Shown: positions 48,213 through 60,263 of the stretch, in pieces
Position numbering within the stretch: the stretch's first letter is position 1
How the letters are laid out: each line of letters begins with the position of its first letter
Origin: Spinacia oleracea
Taxonomy: Eukaryota > Streptophyta > Magnoliopsida > Caryophyllales > Amaranthaceae
NCBI RefSeq assembly: GCF_020520425.1
Contig: NC_079492.1
Span: forward strand, 104,257,157 to 104,321,156
Direction of reading: 5' to 3'
Length of the DNA: 64,000 bases
Made by a program: the position numbers and the translations under genes
Notes under the pieces: generated by a model
What the model was told of the DNA's origin: nothing
The model's database searches: none
The model's input: the letters and a program-made list of their open reading frames with translations, nothing else

Positions 48213-51200
48213 ATGGCCTCAATTACCAGTGCTTGGGTCATCCACCATCCACACCTCAAAAATCACCGATTCAAGAAATCAATTTCTCTCTCCTATTGGT
48301 CCCACAATAATAACCCACCTACTCCATCATCTTCTTCAACAAATCTGTTCCGGAAAATGCAATTGAATGGAAGAAGAAGAAATATTGTTATGGAAAATCC
48401 TTCAATTTACAGTCTTGAAACTTCATTATTACCTCATAAAGTGAATTCCCAGAAGAAGGAGGATTACCCTGTTGATCATGATACTCCTGAACCAGAGGTC
48501 TTTGCTTGGTCTTCTGTAATTTTGCCGTGAGTATTTTGATTTGTTGTTGTTGCTGGGTCTGAGCTAAAAGTTCTGAATTTTGATCGGTTTATTGATAATG
48601 TAGCTTCAATTGAGTTTGAATGTACTTAATCTGTCATATTTTGGGTCAATTTTCACGGTATTGTGGCCAATTGAACAGTATTTCTCCCCCCTTTTTCCTG
48701 GGTATGAGCTTAATGTTCTGTATTTTGATGGGTTTATATTGAGTTTGAATGGGTTTAATTTGTCATATTTTGGGTCCAATTTCACAATATTTTGTCCAAT
48801 TGACAAGTAAATTTGTCAATTTCAAGAAAAGGGTTAATTAATCTTCTTAAATTGGCCCCAGTTTGCTATGTTTACACAAACATCTTCCATTAGTAACTAC
48901 TAATTAGTACCCAACTTAAAAAGCACATTTTACAGATTTTGGTGCTTATTAATTTCAGGTTTCTATTCCCTGCACTAGGTGGTCTACTATTTGGATATGA
49001 TATTGGTGCTACTTCTGGAGCTACGATATCACTACAGGTATGCTTTTACTTTTGCTGATGTTGATATATTCCTATATTAGAATTATAGACAAGAAAAATG
49101 TGATTAGTAATCTATGGAAACAGTCTGCTGAGCTTAGTGGTACAACATGGTTCAATCTTTCAGCAGTTCAACAGGGTTTGGTGGTAAGCTTCTGTATCAA
49201 TCATGCCTTGGTTTGATATCCAGTTGATATATAAGTTTATTTCTTTTCGGATACATTTTTCTGTAATGTGATGTAGGTGAGTGGCTCACTTTATGGAGCT
49301 CTCTTTGGTTCTATCGCCGTCTTTCCGATAGCTGACTTCCTTGGTATATCTTTAGCTAGTGCTTTATGTTGATTTGCTTGTGATATGCTTCTGATGGATT
49401 TGGGATTACCGAATTTAAAAGATATTTCTGCATCCTAAATCCTGAAGGAAGGAGACGTGAACTTCTCATAGCTGCAACTCTATATGCAATTGGTGGCCTC
49501 ACCACTGCATTTGCTCCTAGCCTTGGAGTTCTTTTGATTGGGAGGCTTCTTTACGGCCTTGGCATTGGTTGGGTGAGCCTCCTATTGATTTTTCTGCTTT
49601 TGATAATGAGTAAATTAACTTACAAGTATTTTTATTGAATGTATGCTGAAGTTGATCTCTTGTAGGCCATGCATGCGGCCCCACTTTATATTGCAGAAAC
49701 GTGCCCTTCTCAGATTCGAGGAACCCTGATTTCGTTGAAAGAACTTTTTATAGTTCTTGGCATTTTGGTATCTAACTTCTACAAATACTATACCTCACTT
49801 TTCTGCCCCCCATTTTTCTAATATGTGATTAACATTAACTTGTGCTCATTTGCATTTCTTCAGCTGGGTTATTTTGTTGGTAACTTTAATATCGATATGG
49901 TTGGAGGATGGCGTTACATGTTTGGACTGAGTCTTCCGGTTGCTGCAGCTATGGGTCTTGGGATGTTAAGTCTGCCTCGTTCACCTCGCTGGTTGCTTCT
50001 CAAGGGTGTTAAAGGTGAAGGATCTTTACAGGAGTATAAGGAATTGGCTATTGCTGCTCTGAGCAAACTCCGAGGCAGACCTGCTGGTGATAAAGTGTCT
50101 GAAAAGCAAATTGAAGACACACTAGTTTCAATGAAGTCTGCTTACCAAGATCAGGAATCAGAGGGAAGCTTTTTAGAGGTGTTTCAAGGGCCGAATCTGA
50201 AAGCTTTTATCATTGGTGGAGGTCTCGTACTTTTTCAGCAGGTGACCATTTGCTCGTCTGCTCGAGAAACAATACACAATGCACAGGGAGTGGACTTTAG
50301 AGACCATGTGCAGGGGCATTTTTTACATACCTTATTGCACATATATCCATGTAGATGGTGAAATGGGTATTGGTATTAATCAAATTGGGGCTAGTTTTTG
50401 GACATAAAGTGGTGGGACTGTGGGAGGGTATTCATGAGTCCACTCACTGTGCATTTGTCGTTCTTTCTCTTCTTTGAACTCATGTTTGTGCCTAAAAAGC
50501 TACGTCGAAGCCTAGTTTTAAGTATAAATGTTCTGACTCCTTTACTAATCACTGTATCTGTCTTCAGATAACTGGGCAGCCTAGTGTTTTGTATTATGCT
50601 GGTCAAATTCTACAGGTAAGGCAAAGCTTATCCAACTTCATTAATCTATTTCCTTCACTGTAAAATTGCTTGATTGGCTTACTGATCCTTGACTGTAAAA
50701 TAGAGTGCTGGATTTTCTGCTGCAGCTGATGCCACTCGAGTTTCAGTGTTGATTGGCCTATTTAAGGTATACATATTAGTTATTACTCTAGCAAGGAGCA
50801 ACAATCTGTTATTTAAAGTGGAATCACATTTGGTTGTCTTGTCACTCATTAGTGATTCCCTTTTTTGCAGTTTGTTATGACAGGAGTAGCCGTTCTGAAG
50901 GTTGATGATCTTGGAAGGAAACCCTTACTAATAGGAGGTGTTAGTGGGATAGTATGTATACTTAACCATCTTTTCCCCTGAAACTAGATGTTTTTTCTTG
51001 TCCTTTTAGTGTAGGAAGAGATATTTATTTGGTATATGAACTTTTTTCTTTGGGCTGTTATACAGGCTGTATCCTTGTTCCTCCTTGCTGCTTACTACAA
51101 GTTTCTTGGAGGCCTCCCTTTTGTTGCTGTGGCCGCTTTACTTCTATACGTCGGTTGCTATCAAGTAAATTCCTAAAACCAATCCTTTTTTCCTCTTTAT

Positions 51201-51845
51201 AGACAAGTCAACTACCCATTATATCTGATTTTATAAACTGGTTTGCTATGTTACTCCCATCATAGCTCTCGTATAATTTCTTTTATTACTAGTAAAATAT
51301 TGTAACTGATCCCTTCAAAAATATTTTTAACATCTGAAACTAGCCCTGTTACATCAACCGTAGGCAATAGTAAAACAAGTATTTAGCATGCGACCGTATG
51401 ATTTTCCACTGACATATTTTTTTTCCATGAATTGGTTTTTCAGATATCATTTGGTCCTATCAGTTGGCTAATGGTGTCAGAGATATTCCCCCTTCGCACA
51501 AGAGGACGTGGGATCAGTCTGGCTGTTTTAACAAACTTTGGTTCAAATGCTCTTGTGACTTTTGCCTTTTCACCATTGAAGGTACGTAGTAGAACTGAAT
51601 TCATGCTTTTCCTGTGAGTCTAGGACTCCTTTTTTTTTTCTAGTTTAAACTACATTGCTTTCCTCGGCTAGTTCTGCAAAGCTCTGTTCTTACATCTGTT
51701 AGTTCTGCAGGAGTTTCTTGGTGCTGATAATCTTTTCCTCATATTTGGAGCTATTGCTTTGCTGTCTCTCGTATTTGTATTGACCCTGGTTCCAGAGACT
51801 AAAGGATTAAGTCTGGAAGAAATCGAGGCAAAGTTATCGGAATGA
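48213..51845 (+). CDS. D-xylose-proton symporter-like protein, chloroplast type (MFS sugar transporter)
   Basis: Exons: 48213-48526, 48959-49037, 49124-49183, 49277-49343, 49448-49572, 49666-49767, 49864-50241, 50568-50615, 50704-50766, 50871-50951, 51066-51164, 51444-51581, 51711-51845. All introns are GT-AG, frame continuous, 562 residues. The N-terminal ~100 residues are Ser/Asn-rich and basic, consistent with a plastid transit peptide. The MFS core follows with GGLLFGYDIGATSGA (TM1), DFLGRRREL (loop 2-3), PLYIAETCPSQIRG, PRSPRWLL (end of TM6), QQITGQPSVLYYA (TM7), DDLGRKPLL (loop 8-9), GPISWLMVSEIFPLRTRGRG and PETKGLSLEEIE at the C-terminus. It closely resembles Arabidopsis At5g59250, annotated as D-xylose-proton symporter-like 3, chloroplastic; transport substrate in plants is inferred. 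A decayed copy of exons 8-10 lies at 56.3-58.3 kb. Confidence 0.94.
48560..48810 (+). repeat. Imperfect ~110-130-bp tandem duplication in symporter intron 1
   Basis: Two diverged copies share 'ttgagtttgaatg', 'tgtcatattttgggtc' and 'ccaattgaacag/ccaattgacaag'. Non-coding despite short open frames on both strands. Confidence 0.7.
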
Positions 51846-52789
51846 GATTTGGTTCTGATGCTACATTATGAGAAAATGTATTTATTCCCTCCATGTAAAC
51901 GCAATTCATATATCTAATGTGCTATTAATGTATAAGCTTTGAAAACATTGTCTTTTTTACTAGTCATTTTGTGGCAGACCAAGAAGATGGGAGCACAGAT
52001 TTGTTTTCTTAAATTTGCACTGGGAGATTTTTCCGAAACAGATGAAGTCAGATTATAAGTTACGCATGAGTCAAAGCTCAGGTACTTACAAACCCTACCC
52101 TGTTCAGTAATTTATCTCCTCAGTCTGTCAGGAAGATTCTTTTCCCATTTTCATAAGATGTGCAAATAATGAAGGCAAGTGAAAAGGTCTTGCTATAACT
52201 TGCAAGGCTGACTTGTTTTTGGGGTAACTTTTAGTGTCTCATAATAAGTTAAGGTGAAACGGTACTCACCCAATGTTAACTGGTATGTCTGATTAAGTAG
52301 TGCAAAATTTCAAGGTTTCTGGGTTAACTTTTCATAGCCTGACACAATTTTACGAATATTAAGAAAGGTGCGTGATAAAGTGCCTAAATCAAACAGCTTC
52401 TCTTTCATATGAATCCCCAGATAAAGTGCCTGATTGTGCATTTTCTTAGGTACTCGTAGCGCTCCACATTGCACCCACAGACAACTGATATGAGAAACGA
52501 CTAGGATTCTGAATTCTCAGAATTGCTGTTTCATGCAGGAAAATAAAGTGATTGATTGTGCATATTGTTAGTACTTGTAAGTGTCTACATTGCTCCTGCA
52601 GGTAGTTAACTGATATGGGAAAACGACTCACAGTGCTTTGGAATCTATATGATTTAAGGACCAAGTTGGAGGAATGAATTAGTAAGCACTCATTTCAGGA
52701 TTGTACTGAGATAGCAATACATCAGTTGTATCAAAACGGTTTAGTTCTAAACCTAATATCTGAGATAATGTTCCTACAGCACTCTGAAA
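51846..52789. other. 3' flank of the symporter gene, with a local duplication
   Basis: No gene. Two diverged copies of a roughly 110-bp segment (about 52,420-52,510 and 52,545-52,650), each with 'gattgtgcat', 'tacattgc/ccacattgc' and 'aactgatatg', suggest repeated duplication of the edge of the LecRK block. Confidence 0.5.
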
Positions 52790-53065
52790 TCTATGATTCA
52801 ACGACCATATCAGATGACTGAATTCGTGCTAGCCATAGGACTAACAGAGACAGTTCCTGATGGCGATAGAACATTATGCAATCCCATTCAGAAACCGGTC
52901 TACTTGCCTCATTGTAGGCTTTTCTTCTGCCTTGTAATGCAAGCAGAGAAGGCCTAACTTCAATACAAACTCCATTCTTTTTCTTGATTATCACCTTCTA
53001 CTGTTGCCATAAGAATTTCTCCCCTTTTCCAACAATCATAAACCCATTCATTGAGGAAAACAATC
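52790..53065 (-). pseudogene. L-type lectin receptor kinase 3' fragment
   Basis: Minus-strand similarity to the last part of the neighbouring LecRK copies: the region around YDCWKRGEILMA (near 53,040), GRRKAYNEAS in another frame, and the C-terminal tail ending in a degraded STNSV..YGR (52,796-52,830). Lectin, transmembrane and most kinase sequence are absent. A remnant of an additional tandem LecRK copy. Confidence 0.7.
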
Positions 53066-53267
53066 GTATGCACCTATATAACTGATAAGACGAAATCAGA
53101 ACTCTGTATGTTCAATGCAGTAAAGCAAAAGTAATTATCAATAATGGCATATCTGTTTAACATACGTATAAAGGATTTGGGAAATAATGAGACATGTTCT
53201 GACATACATTAAGTTGACATACTCAAACCAGTATCTTACGTAGTAATCTTTGGAATCTATGAATAAT

Positions 53268-55281
53268 TTAACGACCACATTGGAGGACTGAATTTGTGCT
53301 AGACATGATGACGAGAGAGCTAGTTCCAGACGACAATGGCAATATTCCCAACTCTTCCCTGGAGAAACCACTGATTTCAGGGTTGTACTCAGATGGGATT
53401 TCAGGCAAAGTTGCAGTTCAACTAAGAATCTGAACTACTTGCCTCATTGTAGGCCTTCCTTCTGCATTCGGATGCAAACAAAGAAGGCCGGCCTAGCTTC
53501 AAGATCAGCTCCATTTCCTTTTCCTCATAATCTCCTTCCATCCTAGGATCGCTTGCATTTAGAATTACTCCCCTTTTCCAACAATCATAAACCCAATCAG
53601 TGAGAAAAAGTGCCTCTGCATCATTATTACCATCTTGCTTGCCGGTTAGCCTACTCCCACAACTCACCTCAAGCAAGAACATTCCAAAAGAAAAAACATC
53701 CGCGCCAGTGGTAGGTTTTAGTGTTCTACTAACCTCTGGTGCTATGTATCCTATGGTTCCCACTACATGGGTTGTTCGAGGATCAATGCTATGATCGTAA
53801 AGTTTTGCAAGGCCAAAGTCACCCAACCTTGCATTCATCTCAGCATCTAACAAGACATTACTTGCCTTGACATCACGATGAAGTACAGCTTGTTCCCATT
53901 CCTCATGAAGATATAAAAGGGAAGATGCTACCCCTTTAATGATCTTGAATCTTGAAGACCAACACAATTTTGATTTTTTAACCTTGTCAAAGAGTATGTT
54001 ATCAAGGTTCCCGTTAGGCATGTAATCAATGATCAAAAGAAGCTCCCCCCCTTTTCTTCTGCAAGTTTCTATGACGTAGCCTTCTCATGCAAGAGATCTC
54101 CGCCACAAATTCTTTCATCCCTTGCTTAGAATCGTAAGAGATTCGTTTCACAGCTACTTGGGCACTTGTAGAGGGTAATACACCCTTGTAGACCTTTCCA
54201 AAACCACCAACCCCAAGAAGCTCAGAGTCTCTAAATCCCTTTGTTGCTACAAAGAGATCTTTGTATGATAATCTATGTGGGGCATATTCTTTTTCCCAAG
54301 ATTCATGTAACTCTTCATACTTCTTCCTCCACATGAACCAAACTACTCCAGCAATCAATAACAGCAAAAGTAAAACTACAATAAGCAGAAGTGCAAAAAC
54401 TAGCTGGTTTAAACTTAGTCTTTTACGTTTGATTCGTGGAAGTGATGGAAGCTTAGAAAGATCTAGATCTTTCACTTTCCCACTTTGATTCCAGCTCCAT
54501 CCTAGTATGTAATGACTATTTGCGACCATGCCAGTAGAAGATGAGAAACCAACATACATAGAATCAAGGGATATCGTAGAAAAGTTGATGTGCTTAGACA
54601 AGAGGCACTTGCTAGGCTTTGGATGACTAAGTGGAGCTAATGTTACATTAACTAACATCCGTACCTCATCATAGTCTATCCAAATTTGCATTGGTTTTCC
54701 ACTATTTAGGAGCAGGGTTCTGTTTACCCCTTCTTTATCAGAATAGTATGATGCTGATGCAGCATCAACAGAGTTCAGGCTATTAACATCAACCCCAACA
54801 TGGTTACCATCAATATCTCCAAACTCTCTAGTTTGGAAAGTGTCTAACTCTATTGCAAATATATGTTTTGAAGACAGGCCGTTTCCAGAAGCATTGAAGA
54901 GTCCTAGGTATTTGGATGAGAAAGCGTGTTTGAAATTTGTGAACGGGCTAATAACAAAGGCGATACCATGCGCACAATGATTGAGTACTTGAGGATACAT
55001 TGCGAAAACAAAAGTAGTGGAGAAAGATAGATGACCTGGTCTGAAGAACATAGGATGTGGATAAAAGCATGGGAAGTATTGTGGATTGAGTAGTTTGTCA
55101 TTCGCAGAAGACCATTTGGCTGAATAGTTGCGAGTCCAACAACGTGAAGTTTATTAATGGATCATTGGAAACCATTGTAGGTGAACTGTGTTTCATCTTG
55201 AGCAAGGGTAAGCACACCAATAATAAGAATTATCTTTGTTATATGGTGGAGATATTGAAGAGAAACCGCCATTAGAGCCAT
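53268..55281 (-). pseudogene. L-type lectin receptor kinase, broken (LecRK copy 1)
   Basis: LecRKs are plasma-membrane receptors with a legume-lectin ectodomain and a Ser/Thr kinase. The whole architecture is readable: signal peptide from 55,281 (MALMAVSLQYL), lectin domain (HLSFSTTFVFAMYPQ, VGVDVNSLNSV, MQIWIDYDEV), a single transmembrane segment near 54,400 and a kinase with [39 protein letters not shown] and APEV. Lesions: an in-frame TGA at 55,164 just after the signal peptide; a 1-base shift near 55,065; a deletion of about 20 bases after RLRHRNL near 54,063; a small insertion near 53,487 (after LKLG); and a TGA at 53,420 before the C-terminal tail ending STNSVLQCGR. It is a single-exon gene, as is usual for the family. 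Not functional unless the assembly is wrong at all these places. Confidence 0.9.
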
Positions 55282-55949
55282 AGAATTGAAAATGCTTACA
55301 AGGGGAAATCCTCTTGCTTAAGTACAATAAATGTCATTTGGGAAATGATACATCAATTCTTTTTCAACGTGACCTGGCCTGAACTGCCTTGCATGGAAGG
55401 GAATCTGATTTAGAAGTACACCCCTAAGTGGTTCCAAATTAATGTCTTTACTATTTTGGTGGGTTCCAAAATTTTTGTCTCTCTCACCACAGGGTTGAAC
55501 TTGAGGACACATTATTTGTTTAAACTAAGGTAAAGAGTAAATAAGTAATTTGGATGAATGGTATAAAAGGGTAATGTAGTTCTCACATAGACGATAGATA
55601 TCTAGAGTAATGCAGTTCCATTTACAAACACATATTCCTGTAGTACGTCCTGTTTCACATTGCTCATTTTATCACGTTCCTTCAAAATGGCTGCTGATTT
55701 CATGGCAATCATAGGCGTATTCATCCTTCTCATTTCATTTGGTTCAATTCTAGAAATTTGCAATGTTCTTCTTAGCATCTGTAAGGATGGATTAGGTTTG
55801 GCTTGTGCTAGGGGTTTTCTTTTCTTACTAAAAGAAGTTCAATGAAATAACTAAATCTAAATGGACACTCTCTTAAGATATTTATAAGGTAGTTGTTTTT
55901 TGTTCTGTTATGTTTGTAATGTCTGATAAGCTATACCAGCTCACTAGTG
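55282..55949. other. Intergenic sequence
   Basis: A short frame at about 55,687-55,845 (+) with a hydrophobic stretch (MAIIGVFILLISFGSILEI) is not recognised and is probably accidental. Nothing else that I can support. Confidence 0.35.
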
Positions 55950-55959
55950 TACGAAGAAT

Positions 55960-56155
55960 GAAGAGTTCGTTTCATCTTCAGTCTCAGGTTGCTGTCTTAA
56001 ACGTCTGATTCAGGTTGCCAGATGATGCAGGGTGTATGGTGCAGTCTGCGATAATAATGAAGAGTTTCATCCCAAGTCTCAGGTTGCTGTCTTAAAAAGT
56101 CTGTTTCAGGTTGCCAGTGAATGCAGGGTGTTCGTGTGCAGTCTGTGATACAATA
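55960..56155. repeat. ~93-bp imperfect tandem duplication
   Basis: Both copies contain 'gtctcaggttgctgtcttaa', 'tcaggttgccag', 'atgcagggtgt' and 'gtgcagtctg' in the same order. Confidence 0.85.
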
Positions 56156-56682
56156 AAGGTTAGAGATTAGTAAAAGTCTGATGGATGGTTCGTCATAAAA
56201 TTTTAGTTACTATATGTAAAATTTCCAGAGATATACCCAAAGTTCACATATTTCTAACTGTATCACTCTTGTTTCCCAAAATCAACAATTACCGAGATCA
56301 TGAACCAGAGAAAGCTTGTTAATTATACTATTTTAGCTTGTCTTTCTTTGTACTCATATTTGTGCATGAAATAGTGAAATGCCATGCCAATTCCCATTAT
56401 TGACACTTCACTCTTTTATCATTAATGTTTCAGATAACTGTGCTGCAGCTTAGTGTCTTTGCATTAGCTGGTTAACAATACAAAGGTATGTTAAAAGTTA
56501 CCCAACTTCATTCTTGCTGTGAATATAATGATACGGCTTACCCTAATACGGTTGCCTGTGACTCATATATATAATAATATTTTACAGTAGTACAATTACG
56601 AGTATACCCTTAGTATCCTCTATTACACCCCCTCAATCTGTGCAGGAACCACGTGCAGATTGGATCTTAAAAACTCAAAACG

Positions 56683-57045
56683 CTAACCTGACAAACCTTT
56701 CATAAAAATGTCAGCGATCTGTAACTCAGTAGGGACATAACGTACAACTAAATCACCATGAGCAACACGCTCCCGAACGAAATGATAATCTATTTTGATA
56801 TGTTTGCTACGATCATGTTGAACCGGATTTACCGCAAGATAGGAGGCAGAAACATTATCACAATAGAGCTTTACGGGGGCGCGGAAGACGATTCCCAACT
56901 CAGCTAACAAGGAACGAACCCAAAGAGTATCTTGTACCGTATATGCAACAGCGCGGTACTCTGCTTCTATGGAAGATTTGGAGACAGTGGGTAGCTTCTT
57001 CGAGCGCCAGGAAATGAGGTTGCCACCAAAGAAAATTGCATATCT
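56683..57045 (-). pseudogene. copia RNase H fragment
   Basis: Contains SSIEAEYRAVAYTVQDT, then LLAELGIVFRAPVKLYCDN, RSKHIKIDYHFVRE and ADIFMKGLSG. This is the C-terminal end of a copia polyprotein. RT, integrase and protease are missing. Confidence 0.8.
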
Positions 57046-57095
57046 TGTTGTGCTTTTAATTGCTCTTTGCTTCCGCTAATATATACTACTGGAAT

Positions 57096-57780
57096 ATGAT
57101 TTCCAACACTCCGGTAACAACCTCGCCGGAAAATCCGACCACACCTGCGCAAGGCACCACTCCTGTGCAGCAGCCCATCGGATTTGTCCACCCTTCTCCG
57201 TCACGTTCGCAGCCACACAACTTCGTTGGCGCACCGACGACTGGTGTCACAACGCCGCAACAAGTCGTCAACCACCAATATTCGACCACCTTCACGTGGC
57301 AGCCCACAAATCCGACGCCACTTCGCCTATTTGAGGTCAACTCGACACAGGCAGCACTCGGTGGCCAGCAATTTCATCAAAATTCCATTACTCATGGTGG
57401 AATTACTCACGGGGGGATTCGTTCCCATATTGCTGGAGTTCTAGGTGGAAATAATAATTATGCCAGTGGAGTATCTTCCCCTTTTGTTGGGGGTTTTGTA
57501 GGGGCTTCGTCAGCATCATCTTATGGAGGCCCCACGTTTACGGGTGGACACGGTCTTCTCCCACAATCGTTGACACCGAGTGGATATGGTGGTCCACCCG
57601 GTTTTCACTCGTTCGCTCAAAATATTGCTGAGTTGTCTTCCAATTTGGTAATTTCAACATCTAATATTAAAAGTATTGTTACAACTGTTCTTAGCGCAGT
57701 GGAGGATTATTTACCATGGCGTACTCAATTTGAATCTTTTCTAGTTTCTCATGGCTTATTAGGCATGCTTGATGGTTCAA
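57096..57780 (+). pseudogene. copia gag fragment in inverted orientation
   Basis: An open frame from MISNTPVTTSPENPTTPAQG through a long Gly/Pro/Ser-rich segment to SNIKSIVTTVLSAVEDYLPW and FLVSHGLLGMLDGS, the start of the copia gag (UBN2-type) domain. Coding similarity ends near 57,780. Unusually for a decayed copia, about 230 codons are still open. It faces away from the RNase H fragment. Confidence 0.7.
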
Positions 57781-58430
57781 TTTCTATGCCAAATGTTTAC
57801 ATTATTGTGATAATCAATGTTGAGATTGATTATGTTTCCTGATTGTTTTTTTTTTCTTCAATTACGTGATAATGTGTATTTTCAGATTTGGGAATTTTGG
57901 ATCTAAAGAAAACCTAGGGCTCTGATACCATGTGAATATAATGATACGGCTTACCCTAATACGGGTGCTTTTGACTCATATATATAATAATATTGTACAG
58001 TAGTACAATTACGAGTATACCCTTAGTATCCTCTATTACTTGTGTTAGCTTTACTTAAGGTTTCATGACAGTAAATAGTGTCCGGCATTCTATTGCATCA
58101 CTATGCCGCTAGAGTTTTAGTACTAACTCTCCTATAAGCCTATGATAGTAAATACGAAAGTAATATCTCTACATATTTAGGAATTTACTTTAGCCTACTC
58201 AAGGTATGCTTGTTTCTCATTTCCACCTTGCAGTTTTGTTCTAAAAAAGTTGTTATTTAAGTTGATAATCTAAGAAAGAAACCTCACTAATCAAAGGTGT
58301 TAGTTTCAACATCAAGTATCTTCTTTTTCTTAAGAGGGCCTTGAGCGAGGGATAGATTCAAATTCTCAGATATAGAACAATGGAAAAGGTTTGTGTCATG
58401 CCTGTTGATGGAACTATGTACACTCAGAGG

Positions 58431-58811
58431 TAGACCTGGTTATTGGACAGGGTAGTCCAATGGATATAGGGTTAGGGTCAAGTTAATAGGGCTTTTATTG
58501 GGCAGGGCTCTTATTGGACAGGGCCTTTATTGGACAGGGTCATTATAGGGTCAAACTTATACTACAATTATTTTGAAAATTAAAATAGCAATGATACAAA
58601 AAATTACGTGTATAGATTCGTATTTACTTGTACATGCACATGGCTCTTTTATTTTTCATTTTTCATTGCCCGTTTATTGACCCGCTCACTAATGACCCGC
58701 GACCCGCTTTTGACCCGCCCATTATCGACCCGCTAAAAATGACCCTTTCAATACCCGACCCTCTTTTGACCCGCACCGACCCTGACCCGCCCCGCCCGAT
58801 AACCAGGTCTA
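58431..58811. mobile_element. hAT-type MITE, GACCCGC-rich
   Basis: Inverted ends TAGACCTGGTTAT and the complement, with a perfect 8-bp target duplication CTCAGAGG (58,423-58,430 and 58,812-58,819). The interior has repeated GACCCGC words on the right side. The element is related in style to 31,717-31,975 and 46,837-47,928. Confidence 0.93.
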
Positions 58812-58965
58812 CTCAGAGGGCTGTTTAATGCAGGAATGAAAACCAACATTCTGAAGTAATACTACCTAATAAGACATGGATTAACATATTTTATTGCACA
58901 TCAGATGTGCATAATGCATTACAAGTTTACAACTTACAAGCACATTAGTTTACGCAAAAGGTAGA

Positions 58966-60189
58966 TGATAGTTCAGTAGGAACACTTGACAAGAGGGGGG
59001 GGGTGAATTGTTTCTTAGAAACTTGGGTAAGTTTCTTGCGGAATTTAAGCAATAAAGAAACAATGACCAATAACGAAGAAAGATATGAAACTGAGGAACC
59101 TTCTTGACACTAATCGAGAAGGAAAACCTCACAACTCTTTTGTATTAATGTAATACCTCTATTACAAATACACTCTTTAACTCGAGTTCCTCTCGAACAC
59201 GAGTTCCTCACAACAATCCCCGTTGATTACTGTGCTACTCTTTCTCACTCTTTCTCTCTCTGACTTAAATCTAAGTCACTTAAGGATCACTCAACCCTTA
59301 ACCCAGAAATACAATTTAGATAATAAAAATCTAGTACGTAATAAAGCTTATACGCAATAAGGAACTCAAGGAACACTCTTTTTGTAAACCGACTCTTTTA
59401 AAAGGCTTAAGCTCTTTTTTGGAATATAACTTGCAAAAATCAGTTGTGTATGAAATAGTGAAAACTCTTCTCCTTTTATAGAGGAGTTTTTCCTAGGGTT
59501 GGTTACTCATGTTTCCCTCAACTCCCACTAACTGTTACTGCTTAGTAACTTGGGCATAGTTGGAGTGAAACAAGGAAGACTAATTCCAACCACTACTTTG
59601 CACGTTCAATTGAGAAAAGATTGAGAGTAGTTCTAGGATCAAGTAAAATCTTTTTGCTTGGAAAACAAGAAAAATCTAAATAGAATCCTATGTTTATTTT
59701 TTTTAAATCATTTTATTTATTTCCAAAGATTTTCTAATTAAAACTACTTTATATTTACTATTTATATTTTCAATTAAAACGTACCAAAATGCTCATGTTC
59801 CTTTCGTTCCAAATTACGCATAGACAATATTAAATACTTTCATAAATCCTAAAACATAAACTCATATGTCATAGTCTTCATGCTTGTACCTTTAGGAAGT
59901 TCACTCGAAGTCTTCACAATTTGTTCCTTCTCTGGAACATCGAGGATCCACATAATATATGAGGATCTCGCCTCAGGATCTTGCCCAAGGATCTTGCCCT
60001 TCTAAACTTGTCGAATGGTTATTTTTTCAAAGTATTTTCTGACATTGATCAAATGACTTGCGTATATTCCACTTTGCTTACTTTATCCAACTCAGGTTCT
60101 CCCTAACTTAGCATTGTCCATCAAGGATCTCGGGACCTAAATAGCAACATAACTTAACCAATAGTCAGGAGTTTGCTTTGTCATCATCA
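58966..60189 (-). repeat. Sirevirus-like copia LTR, probably solo
   Basis: Minus-strand LTR from TGATGATGACAAAGC (60,189) to the 'caattcaccc' C-rich end and 'gttcctact' (about 58,966). A TATA box CTATAAAAGGAG lies on the minus strand near 59,475-59,486. Its 3' part matches 1-418. No internal domains adjoin it on either side. Exact borders and target duplication are not resolved. Confidence 0.65.
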
Positions 60190-60263
60190 AAACTTTGGGG
60201 TCAACTGTAGACTAACCCTATCTGATCAAGTACCCTAACAACGTACACTCTGAAATTTTTGAT

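Larger units (their letters stand above)
56518..58040 (-). mobile_element. Rearranged short copia element with inverted gag
   Basis: Two 110-bp LTRs (56,518-56,627 and 57,931-58,040) start TGTGAATATAATG and are very similar; the right one has lost its terminal A. Just inside the right LTR is the complement of the classic primer site (GCTCTGATACCA, 57,919-57,930), and 'ccccctc' inside the left LTR is the complement of a purine tract, so the element reads on the minus strand. RNase H remnants are also minus (57,045-56,683). The gag part reads on the plus strand (57,096-57,780). Flanks are CTTGC and CTTGT, an uncertain target duplication. Inserted in the decayed symporter intron 8. Confidence 0.8.
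56335..58320 (+). pseudogene. Decayed copy of symporter exons 8-10
   Basis: Exon 8 is at 56,434-56,485, with the preceding 'tttcag', the following GTATG and part of intron 8 ('cccaacttcatt') aligning to 50,568-50,640. Exon 9 is at about 58,078-58,140, aligning to 50,704-50,766. Exon 10 is at about 58,234-58,310 after 'ccttgcag', aligning to 50,871-50,951. All three carry stops or shifts. Intron 8 is interrupted by the copia element at 56,518-58,040. The order and spacing show a copy of genomic DNA, not of mRNA. Exon 7 and earlier exons are not detectable. Confidence 0.82.

Noticed and set aside
57060-57095. Upstream Met at 57,060 as the start of the gag-like frame
   Set aside because: The stretch before MISNTPV reads across the junction with the inverted RNase H fragment and does not look like gag; 57,096 is the better start.
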